Source: DATADF01 sp046263155 | GTDB lineage: Bacteria; Actinomycetota; CADDZG01; WHSQ01 | Assembly: GCA_046263155.1 (NCBI GenBank) | Contig: JBHELF010000111.1 | Span: forward strand, 1-26,031 | Reading direction: 5' to 3' | Length of the DNA stretch: 26,031 nt | In this document: positions 15,131 to 21,779 of the stretch, in pieces | How positions within the stretch are numbered: the stretch's first letter is position 1 | Layout: each line of letters begins with the position of its first letter | Notes under the pieces: model-generated | Seen by the model: only the letters and a program-made list of their open reading frames with translations | What the model was told of the DNA's origin: nothing | The model's database searches: none | Program-made: the position numbers and the translations under genes

Positions 15131-16420
15131 CTACGCCGAGACCTCGACTGATCTCGGCGCTCTTAACTCCATCCCTGCTCTTCTCATGGCCGCCCCCAGC
15201 AGCGCCGCGAGAACGAGGGTCAACAGTCCTACGCTGACAACGAGCAGGCGAAAGCTGACGTCGTCGAAGAACCAGATGAGCCCCGCGGCGGCGACGCTGG
15301 CGAGGTTGTAGAGGATGTCGTAGACGGCGAAGCCACGTCCGCGGAAATCGTCGGGCAGCGCCTCCTGCAGCTGCGCATCCGTCGCTACTTTGGCGAGAAA
15401 CGTCCCGACGCCCCCGGAGAACGTCAACCCCAGAACGGCGGGGATCGCGATGACACCGCCCAGGGTGATGATCCCTACTCCGGAAACTGCGAAGCCGAGC
15501 ATAATCAGGCCCGGGTTGCGCCACCGCCGACCCAGGATCGGAGCGATCACCGCCCCCAGGAAGGCGCCCGCCCCGGCGCTGCCGAGCGCGAGGGCCCCGG
15601 AGGCAAGACCTCCGAAGCGGTCGCCAGCTTCGGGGAACTCTCTCTTGATAACGAGAAGGGCGATGATCGCCGTGAGCATGCCGGCGGTGCGCACTATGAA
15701 GACGCCCATCAGGGGCAGCCGCGCCGCCGCGCGCGCCCATATCTCTTTGCCTCCCCGATAAACATCCCGGGCCACACGCGCGATCGCCACTCTCATCGTC
15801 ACGTGGGTGCGATGGGCCAGCGGGTCGGAGATCCGGCGCGCCAGGACCGCGGAGAATCCATAGACGGCACCCGCGATGACGAAGGCGCCTTCCCCTCCGA
15901 TAATCCCCGCAGCGACCAGGCCGACGACCCCACCCAGGAGGGCGCTGATCATCCCCCCGCCGCCGGAGACCGCGTTCGCGGTAAGCAGATGCCGCTCGTG
16001 TGCGACGACAGGCAGAGCCGCGCCCTTCGTGACGAGAAACAGGCGGCCCAGACCCAACAGGATGAGCACGCCCGCGTAGAGAGGTGTGTTGCCGGCTAGG
16101 CCGCGCGACCAAATGGGCAAGCTGAGGAGAACGCCGGCCCTCAGAGCGTTCGACCAGACCAGAGTCGCGCGCCGTGACCAACGATCGACGAGGACCCCCA
16201 GAAATGGGGCGATGAGCGAGTAAGGGATGAGCGTCAGGGCAAAGAGCTGAAAGATCTGAGCCGGTGTCCCCTGAGACAGAGGCTCGAAGATCAGAACGTC
16301 CGCGGCGAGAGCAGCCTGTCCCAGGCCGTCGGCTGCCTGCGCGAGGAATTGAGCCGATAGAAGAAGGGCCAGGTCCCGGTTGCCGAGTACGGTTTTAAGT
16401 GCCCGGCTTTGCTCCTGCAC
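15131..16420 (-). CDS. MFS transporter
   Basis: A 429-residue integral membrane protein with 10-12 hydrophobic helices. Between helices 2 and 3 it has the MFS-type loop GVLVDRWSRRATL (a variant of GxLaDrxGrkxxl). A central loop of about 20 residues rich in Arg (ARRISDPLAHRTH, then VARDVYRGGKEIW) splits the two halves. It is probably an exporter of the Bcr/EntS-like drug or siderophore type, but the substrate is not visible. The start is GTG at 16420, 19 nt after the ino1 stop, without a strong ribosome site, so it is likely expressed as the third gene of the padR-ino1 operon. Confidence 0.85.
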   Translation of the reverse strand: MQEQSRALKTVLGNRDLALLLSAQFLAQAADGLGQAALAADVLIFEPLSQGTPAQIFQLFALTLIPYSLIAPFLGVLVDRWSRRATLVWSNALRAGVLLSLPIWSRGLAGNTPLYAGVLILLGLGRLFLVTKGAALPVVAHERHLLTANAVSGGGGMISALLGGVVGLVAAGIIGGEGAFVIAGAVYGFSAVLARRISDPLAHRTHVTMRVAIARVARDVYRGGKEIWARAAARLPLMGVFIVRTAGMLTAIIALLVIKREFPEAGDRFGGLASGALALGSAGAGAFLGAVIAPILGRRWRNPGLIMLGFAVSGVGIITLGGVIAIPAVLGLTFSGGVGTFLAKVATDAQLQEALPDDFRGRGFAVYDILYNLASVAAAGLIWFFDDVSFRLLVVSVGLLTLVLAALLGAAMRRAGMELRAPRSVEVSA

Positions 16421-16439
16421 CCGAACCTAGAGTCGTGCG

Positions 16440-17621
16440 TTACGCGGTCGTCTGCTCGGGCTTTGCGGTTGGTTGAGCAAATCCCGCGCGGCCGTTTCCT
16501 GGGCTGACAGAACCCGCGCCGTCGAGCGTCGGATCGATGGCGATCTCTTGATCGATGAATGCTTCGAGTAGCTCGCGCGCTTCGTCATCGCTGTACTGGA
16601 TCGGGGGAGACTTCATGAAGTAGGCGCTGGGAGCAAGAAGGGGACCGCCGATCCCGCGATCAAGGGCGAGCTTGGCGCAGCGAATCGCATCGATAACCAC
16701 CCCGGCCGAGTTCGGTGAGTCCCAAACTTCGAGCTTCAGCTCCATCGAGATCGGCACGTCGCCGAATTCACGACCCTCGAGACGGATGTACGCCCACTTA
16801 CGGTCCTTCAGCCAAGGGACGTGATCCGAGGGTCCGATGTGGATGTCGTCGGCATCGATCCCGCCGGTGATCTGCGAGGTAACCGATTGCGTCTTCGAGA
16901 TCTTCTTCGATTGCAGACGCTCGCGTTCCAGCATGTTGCGGAAGTCCATGTTGCCGCCGAAGTTGAGCTGGTAGGTGTGATCGATGACCACTCCACGATC
17001 CTCGAACAACTTGGACAGCACCCGGTGAGAAATCGTCGCCCCCACCTGGCTCTTTATGTCGTCCCCGATGATCGGCACTCCGTGCTTTGTGAAACGGTGT
17101 GCCCAGTCCTCATTGGTTGCGATGAACACAGGCATGCAGTTGATCAAGGCGACTCCGGCCTCGAGAGCTTGTTCCGCGTAGAAGCGAGCGGCTTGTTCGG
17201 AGCCGACCGGCAGATAGTTCACGAGGACGTCGGTATTCGTCTCGCGCAGGATCTTGGCGACATCGGTCGGAGGAAGGTCGGACTCGGGCACGACTTCGCG
17301 GTAGTACTTCCCGAGCCCGTCGTAGGTGTGGCCGCGCGCGACCTTTACCCCCAGGCCGTCATGGCCACCGACGTCGGAAAACTTGACGGTGTTGTTGGGT
17401 TCGACCCAGATGGCATCGGCCAGATCGAGACCTACCTTGTTTGCATCGACGTCGAAGGCGCACGAGAACTCGATATCGGAGACGTGATAGGGGCCGAGCT
17501 CAACGTGCATGAGCCCGGGGACCCGTTCATCGGTCCGCGACTTGGCGTAGTACTCGACGCCTTGAATCAGCGAGGAGGCGCAGTTTCCAACCCCTACGAT
17601 TCCGACTCTGACCTTGCCCAT
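16440..17621 (-). CDS. ino1: Inositol-3-phosphate synthase, actinobacterial type
   Basis: Converts glucose-6-phosphate to 1L-myo-inositol-1-phosphate with NAD, the first step to phosphatidylinositol, mycothiol and related lipids. The N-terminal Rossmann motif is VGIVGVGNCASSLIQG at residues 5-20. Further conserved blocks are VLVNYLPVGSEQA, INCMPVFIA, GDDIKSQVGAT, YQLNFGGNMDF and HIGPSDHVPWL. The ATG at 17621 gives 393 residues and has GGGGG just upstream; the longer frame to 17708 only overlaps padR and is rejected. A low-complexity tail of about 25 residues (SVSPGNGRAGF onward) extends beyond the usual end. It follows padR by 8 nt, the same pair as Rv0047c-Rv0046c, implying PadR control. Confidence 0.96.
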   Translation of the reverse strand: MGKVRVGIVGVGNCASSLIQGVEYYAKSRTDERVPGLMHVELGPYHVSDIEFSCAFDVDANKVGLDLADAIWVEPNNTVKFSDVGGHDGLGVKVARGHTYDGLGKYYREVVPESDLPPTDVAKILRETNTDVLVNYLPVGSEQAARFYAEQALEAGVALINCMPVFIATNEDWAHRFTKHGVPIIGDDIKSQVGATISHRVLSKLFEDRGVVIDHTYQLNFGGNMDFRNMLERERLQSKKISKTQSVTSQITGGIDADDIHIGPSDHVPWLKDRKWAYIRLEGREFGDVPISMELKLEVWDSPNSAGVVIDAIRCAKLALDRGIGGPLLAPSAYFMKSPPIQYSDDEARELLEAFIDQEIAIDPTLDGAGSVSPGNGRAGFAQPTAKPEQTTA

Positions 17622-17629
17622 CGGGCCCC

Positions 17630-18262
17630 CTATACGCTCGTGGTCTCGGGCTGCGAGGGTGTAACCGGCGCAGCGCCGCGCTCGTTGTCGATTAACTCGT
17701 CGATCCACGCGATGTCGTTCTCGGTTGCGGCCATGCCGTGGTGTTGCAGCGACAATGTGTAGCTGTCGATGCGCTCGCGGTACTCGCGCAGGTTCGCCTT
17801 GAACTGCGCAAGCTTGTCTTGCAAGTACGCGCGTCGGCGCTCTAGCAAGGCGAGTCGCGTGTCGGGCTGGAGGTAGCGGAAGAAAGCGAGCTTCAATGTG
17901 AAGTGCTCTGCATCGACCGCAGCCGCGGTCTCCTCGAGCATCGAAGTAAAGAGCTCCTCACCTTTGGTGGTGATGCGATAGACGTTCTTGCGTCGCCCCC
18001 CAGAGAGCGCGCTCTTAGCCGTCCCCTCGGTCCGGGCTGCCTTGCCGATCCGACGGCGAGGACGCAGCGGTGCCTCGTCGGCGACCTTCTCAACGGCGCC
18101 GGCCTTCGCCAACCGCCGTAGGGCCGGATAGAGCGACCCCCAGGAGACCTGCCAGAAGGGCCCGAGCATGGCGCCCAGCTGCTTACGCAGCTCGTAGCCG
18201 TGCATGGCGCGGTCCTTCAGCAGGCCGAGGACGGGCAGTTCGAGCATTCCGTGTTGCTGCAC
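17630..18262 (-). CDS. PadR family transcriptional regulator
   Basis: A 210-residue repressor. The N-terminal winged helix shows LELPVLGLLKDRAMHGYELRKQL and SWGSLYPALRRLAKAGAVEK, and the C-terminal part (about residues 120-190) is the Vir_act_alpha_C helical dimerisation domain. The wing contains a basic insert of about 30 residues (PRRRIGKAARTEGTAK) before the VYRITTKGEEL strand. The start is GTG at 18262 with a perfect AGGAGG 4 nt upstream; the ATG five codons in is less well placed. A perfect inverted repeat 23 nt upstream is its likely operator, so it probably represses itself and the ino1 and MFS genes behind it. Inducer unknown. Confidence 0.92.
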   Translation of the reverse strand: MQQHGMLELPVLGLLKDRAMHGYELRKQLGAMLGPFWQVSWGSLYPALRRLAKAGAVEKVADEAPLRPRRRIGKAARTEGTAKSALSGGRRKNVYRITTKGEELFTSMLEETAAAVDAEHFTLKLAFFRYLQPDTRLALLERRRAYLQDKLAQFKANLREYRERIDSYTLSLQHHGMAATENDIAWIDELIDNERGAAPVTPSQPETTSV

Positions 18263-18284
18263 CGGTCCTCCTATCCTATCGGTC

Positions 18285-18307
18285 TGATATATCGGTTCGA
18301 TATATCA
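18285..18307. promoter_or_regulatory. Perfect inverted-repeat operator, probably for PadR
   Basis: Arms TGATATATCG (18285-18294) and CGATATATCA (18298-18307) are exact reverse complements separated by GTT. PadR proteins are known to bind AT-rich dyads of this type. The repeat lies in the padR/lysyl-oxidase divergent region and overlaps where the padR promoter must be (a TAGGAT and a TATATC hexamer are the -10 options). Confidence 0.75.
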
Positions 18308-18341
18308 CCACGATATTCGGATCGTTGCAAGTGAGGGGGTA

Positions 18342-18369
18342 TTCGACCAGGCCTCCCAGGCGGTTAAAT
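18342..18369 (+). promoter_or_regulatory. Weak candidate promoter of the lysyl-oxidase-like gene
   Basis: TTCGAC (18342-18347), a 16-nt spacer and TTAAAT (18364-18369), about 33 nt before the GTG start. It lies 35 nt beyond the operator, so PadR could affect it, but the match to consensus is modest. Confidence 0.25.
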
Positions 18370-18402
18370 GACCTCCGAAGACATTCAGCGAGAGAGGAAG
18401 CT

Positions 18403-19176
18403 GTGGCGCGACGGTTGCTGTTGGTGGCGGTGAGCCTGGTGCTCTCCAGCCTCGTCGCGATCCCGGCCACCGGGGCCCGGGTGATGCCGCAGCTCCCGAA
18501 CCTCGTGCCGCTTCCTCCTCTGAGCGTCGGGGTCGGCCCCACCGACGATCGGGATGGCTCGGCGCTGCGTTTCGCCACGGCCGTTGCGAATCGGGGCACC
18601 CAGGCTCTCGACCTGGTCGGCGCGCCACTAGGGCCGGAAGAGGCTGTGGCGCTCCAATGCGTCGTGTGGGGCGGTCCGCGAGCGTGCGCCCAGAGGAGCC
18701 AGGTGGGCCGCTTTGTGTGGCATCCGGCCCACGGGCACTTCCATTTTGAAGACTTCGCCCTCTACGAGCTACGACGGCTGACACCCGATCGCCGGCCGGA
18801 TATGGGGGCACATGGGGTCGTCGCGACCGGGGGAAAGATCTCCTTCTGCTTGATCGACGTGGAGCAAGACCGCGCGCCGGACAACCCCGTTTACTCCTTG
18901 CCGCATCCGCTCTATTACTCGTGTCTTGCCGGGAGCAGCAGCCAGGGGATCTCTCCGGGCTGGCGGGATGTCTATTCCTCGTCGCTGGAGGGCCAACAAA
19001 TCCCGATCGACGGCGTGGCTCACGGGATCTACGCCCTGGTGGTTACCGCCGATCCAGATAATCGTCTGTTCGAATCCAACGATATGGACAATGTGGCGGC
19101 CATCCGGATCAAGTTCACCAAGGACGGTGTCGAGACGCTGTGCTGGTACGACATCGCTTTGAAGATCTGCGACTAA
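18403..19176 (+). CDS. Secreted lysyl-oxidase-like copper amine oxidase
   Basis: A 257-residue protein with a signal peptide (to about residue 25). The copper site is H107, H110, H112 and H114 in WHPAHGHFHFEDFALYEL, matching the WHxCHxHYH block of animal lysyl oxidase. K145 in GKISFCLID and Y172 in YYSCLAG align with the lysine and tyrosine that form the LTQ cofactor. The following SQGISPGWRDVYSSSLEGQQIPI and LFESNDMDN blocks also follow the animal enzyme. It is expected to oxidise lysine or other primary amines to aldehydes outside the cell. GTG at 18403 has GAGAGGAAG upstream and opens exactly at the signal peptide; the longer frame overlaps the divergent padR gene. Substrate unknown. Confidence 0.85.
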   Translation: MARRLLLVAVSLVLSSLVAIPATGARVMPQLPNLVPLPPLSVGVGPTDDRDGSALRFATAVANRGTQALDLVGAPLGPEEAVALQCVVWGGPRACAQRSQVGRFVWHPAHGHFHFEDFALYELRRLTPDRRPDMGAHGVVATGGKISFCLIDVEQDRAPDNPVYSLPHPLYYSCLAGSSSQGISPGWRDVYSSSLEGQQIPIDGVAHGIYALVVTADPDNRLFESNDMDNVAAIRIKFTKDGVETLCWYDIALKICD

Positions 19177-19201
19177 ATCTCTTTTCCCGCACACAGAGGT
19201 C

Positions 19202-19207
19202 TACCAT
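19202..19207 (+). promoter_or_regulatory. Candidate -10 box for leaderless DUF5318 gene
   Basis: TACCAT, ending 6 nt before the ATG at 19214, with no Shine-Dalgarno in between. No good -35 is visible. Confidence 0.4.
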
Positions 19208-19213
19208 TTAGCG

Positions 19214-19663
19214 ATGAGTTTGAACGGTCGCTCCTTTGATCCAACTCGAATTCCGGAAACACCGCGCAGTCCTTACGTCGACTACAGCCTCGCTCGACGC
19301 GCGCTGCTCGCATCGCTTCGGCGCGGCGAGGTGAGCACGAGCGATGTATGCGACGCACACCCTGAACTTCTCCGCGCGGGAAGGAACATCGGGCGAGAGC
19401 TTCCCTCCCCATGTCCCATTTGTTCGCATGAGTCGTTGCGAGGGGTGCGCTATGTGTACGGCGATGAGCTGAAGCGCAACAACGGAAGAGTCGTTTATCC
19501 GGAAGGCTGGCTGTTTGAATTGCAGAAGGAACACGATCACTTCACTTGCTATGTCGTTGAGGTCTGTATCGACTGTTCCTGGAACCACTTGCTGCGCTCG
19601 TACGAGACTGGAAGGCGTTATGAGGTCTCTTCTCGAGACTCGGGATACATAGAGCGGCGCTGA
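19214..19663 (+). CDS. DUF5318 family zinc-ribbon protein (Rv0049-like)
   Basis: A 149-residue soluble protein. Cysteines C67/C70 (CPIC) and C118/C121 (CIDC) form a probable four-cysteine zinc site, followed by SWNHLLRSYETG. The family is widespread in actinobacteria and has no assigned function that I know of. The position before ponA matches Rv0049 upstream of ponA1 in Mycobacterium, although here two membrane protein genes separate them. The ATG is chosen because a TACCAT box lies 6 nt upstream. The stop codon overlaps a CTG that could begin the next gene. Confidence 0.85.
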   Translation: MSLNGRSFDPTRIPETPRSPYVDYSLARRALLASLRRGEVSTSDVCDAHPELLRAGRNIGRELPSPCPICSHESLRGVRYVYGDELKRNNGRVVYPEGWLFELQKEHDHFTCYVVEVCIDCSWNHLLRSYETGRRYEVSSRDSGYIERR

Positions 19664-19755
19664 GGCGCCCCCGACGGCGGCCCGAACAGGCCGCACTGGC
19701 AGTTGCCGCTCGCGTTGCGGGCGGATTAGTTGTCGTCACATACCTTGCGGGGATC

Positions 19756-20322
19756 GTGGGCGGACCCGTCCTCGTCGTCCTCGCGGGTCTAACCTTGGCG
19801 ACCTTCGGCCGAGGGCTGTATCTCGAGCCACCCCGTCTGGCCCTCGCAGCCGCGGCCCTCGCCCTACTGGCTGCCGCGGTGACGATCGGGGCCGCGCGCT
19901 GGGGTTCGCCCGACCTGGACCACATCCGGGGAGCTCAATCGGTTCTGGGACCCACACTTCTCGTGGGTTCAATGCAAGTCGGCATTGGTGTCGCGGCCGC
20001 CGCGCTGGGCGCGTTGCTTGCGGGATCCGTCTGGTTGGGAAGCCTGCCCGGGTTCCGCAGATTTGGATGGGTCGCCTTCGCTCTCGAGTCGATGCTCGTG
20101 GCGCTTCTCTTACTGACCGTTTTTTGGTGGCCGGCCGCTCATGGTGGTGGTTGGGCGACCGGTTCTACGGCGTCGTTACTGATCGGTGCAGCGGTCGGAG
20201 GTGTTCTCGCCGCACTGGCGGCATTCAGTCACAGGGCCTCGGCCAAGTTTGCCCTCGGTCTGCTGGGTGTGGCCGTCGCCGGTGTGGCGAGCGGGATCTG
20301 GTTCTTGGGCGGGAGTGTGTGA
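19756..20322 (+). CDS. Polytopic membrane protein, unknown function
   Basis: At least 188 residues with about six hydrophobic helices separated by short loops, rich in Ala, Gly, Val and Leu. I recognise no motif. The chosen GTG at 19756 is the first standard start in frame. The frame is open further upstream to 19624 without ATG, GTG or TTG. A CTG at 19660, which overlaps the DUF5318 stop (CTGA), would add an Arg-rich start and a full extra hydrophobic segment, giving a more natural membrane protein; so the true N-terminus is uncertain. It overlaps the next gene by 4 nt (GTGA), indicating a two-gene unit. The pair is inserted between DUF5318 and ponA, which are neighbours in Mycobacterium. 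Confidence 0.7.
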   Translation: MGGPVLVVLAGLTLATFGRGLYLEPPRLALAAAALALLAAAVTIGAARWGSPDLDHIRGAQSVLGPTLLVGSMQVGIGVAAAALGALLAGSVWLGSLPGFRRFGWVAFALESMLVALLLLTVFWWPAAHGGGWATGSTASLLIGAAVGGVLAALAAFSHRASAKFALGLLGVAVAGVASGIWFLGGSV

Positions 20323-21749
20323 CGGCGGCCTGGGGCGCATTGGTACACGGGATCCTCGGTCTGCTCCTCCTGGGCTCCCGCCGGGCCTCGCGCCCGACCC
20401 GCAGTCGCCTCGTCGAAGCGGCGTCCGCCACAGGGTTTCTCACCGCGATATTGAGCTTGTCGTCACCGCCTAGGTGGGGTGTCCTCGAGGCCGGTCCCGA
20501 TCGGTGGCGCATCGCGGGCGTCGGTCTCGCGGCCGCGTGGGCGATGGTTCCCGTATTCGATAGAGGATCGGGTCGAGTCGAATCGGGAGCGCTGATTGCC
20601 GGCGCGGGAACCGGTCTCGCTTTCTTTGCCGCCACAAATTGGCTGGTGCCGGCACTGATTTTCTGGGCCTGCTCGTCGCTGGCTATCACGGCCCTGACCT
20701 ACAAACCCGACCGACGCGGCGGGTCTCTTCTGGGTCTGCTGGGGGCATCCGACGTCCTCTTCGTGGTGGGCGCGCTCAGTGGACGCGGCGTGACACAGGT
20801 ATGGACTCTGGGCGGGGTGGCCGGAGATGTGCCGACCGCTCTGTGGTTTTGGGCTGCCCTGCTGCGGCTCGGTTTCGCGGTAGGCGCCGCACGGGCTGCT
20901 CCTGCGGCGGAGGAGACCCCTGCCGTGCCGCTTGCAGTGGCGGGCGCGTTCCTCCTACTGGTCGGCTTCGGGCAGTCGTTCTCAACCGGGACGATCGCGA
21001 TTGCAGCCGGCTTTGCTCTATCCGTTGGGCTTCTCACCGCGCTGACGTCAGAACCCAGACCTCTATCCGCGGCGTGGGTGAGTACAGCATCCCTAGCGCT
21101 CGCGATCGCTTTGCCCTCAGCAGGAACCCGGGCCGCGCTGACCGGGATCCTCGGAGTGTCCGCGGCGCAGCTCTGGAGTTTGACCAGGGGGCGGGGGCAC
21201 CTTGCGCGGGCGCTTCTCTTGGGCATGCTTCCCCCCGCTGCCGCGTTTGGCGCGATCGCCCTGGCTTACTCACACATGTTCTCCGGGCTCGGAGCCTCCA
21301 TCGATCGTCGTCTTGGCCTGGCAGCGCTGGTCTTTCTCGCCGGCATCGCCGCGGTCGGTGCGGCCATCGCGGCCCGCGCCGCGCGCACGGCGCGCAGTGA
21401 TGACTGGGAGCCTCTCGCGTGGCTCGCAACGATTGCCCTGGCGTCTGTGTCCGTCTGGCACGGATTCCCAGCGCCGGCCTCCGGTGTTGCCGCGCTGCCG
21501 CTGGGATCTCCGGCGGTGGTGGCGACGATCGGCTTTGCGGCGGCCGTGGGCGGGGCGATCACGATCCTGGTGGTGTTGCGACGGCTGACACCCGCGTGGT
21601 CCATTCCAGTTGAACATGACGCGGAGACCCTCCCGCGCCCGACACCGGGCGGATCCTTTGGTACGAGTTTCGCAATCGTGTGTTGGTGTCTCTCAGCCGC
21701 CGCCATCGTGTGGACGACGGTGGCCGGTTTACGAGTCGGCTTCCTCTAA
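20319..21749 (+). CDS. Large polytopic membrane protein, unknown function
   Basis: A 476-residue protein with about 13 hydrophobic helices and short loops, starting at a GTG that overlaps the stop of the preceding membrane protein. The frame is open back to 20067 but that part is the shadow of the first gene. Size, helix count and one stretch near the middle (GFALSVGLLTALTSEPRPLSAA, roughly) faintly recall the antiporter-like subunits of complex I and Mrp (NuoL/M/N, MrpA/D), but the lysines and glutamates of their proton channel are not evident. The call stays unknown. It ends 30 nt before the PonA start, so it may be part of the same envelope neighbourhood. Confidence 0.72.
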   Translation: MTAAWGALVHGILGLLLLGSRRASRPTRSRLVEAASATGFLTAILSLSSPPRWGVLEAGPDRWRIAGVGLAAAWAMVPVFDRGSGRVESGALIAGAGTGLAFFAATNWLVPALIFWACSSLAITALTYKPDRRGGSLLGLLGASDVLFVVGALSGRGVTQVWTLGGVAGDVPTALWFWAALLRLGFAVGAARAAPAAEETPAVPLAVAGAFLLLVGFGQSFSTGTIAIAAGFALSVGLLTALTSEPRPLSAAWVSTASLALAIALPSAGTRAALTGILGVSAAQLWSLTRGRGHLARALLLGMLPPAAAFGAIALAYSHMFSGLGASIDRRLGLAALVFLAGIAAVGAAIAARAARTARSDDWEPLAWLATIALASVSVWHGFPAPASGVAALPLGSPAVVATIGFAAAVGGAITILVVLRRLTPAWSIPVEHDAETLPRPTPGGSFGTSFAIVCWCLSAAAIVWTTVAGLRVGFL

Positions 21750-21766
21750 TAGCCGACGGGCCCCCC

Positions 21767-21772
21767 TAGGAT
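21767..21772 (+). promoter_or_regulatory. TAGGAT box that decides the ponA start
   Basis: TAGGAT, 7 nt before the ATG at 21780. It may be a -10 box of a leaderless transcript or, through AGGA, a Shine-Dalgarno. Either reading favours the ATG at 21780 over the one at 21771, which lies inside the box. Confidence 0.45.
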
Positions 21773-21779
21773 GGCGACG

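Noticed and set aside
14979..16181. 400-residue minus-strand open frame over the MFS gene and methyltransferase end
   Set aside because: Arg/Gly/Pro-rich composition typical of a GC-rich shadow frame; the MFS frame has clear membrane helices.
17622..17708. Longer ino1 start
   Set aside because: It overlaps padR, while the ATG at 17621 has a ribosome site and starts the Rossmann motif.
18070..18402. Upstream extension of the lysyl-oxidase frame
   Set aside because: It runs antisense over padR and through the operator, is Arg/Pro/Ala rich, and the signal peptide begins at 18403 with a ribosome site.
20067..20318. Longer start for the large membrane protein
   Set aside because: This stretch is the shadow of the preceding membrane gene; the GTG at 20319 gives a GTGA overlap and a hydrophobic start.
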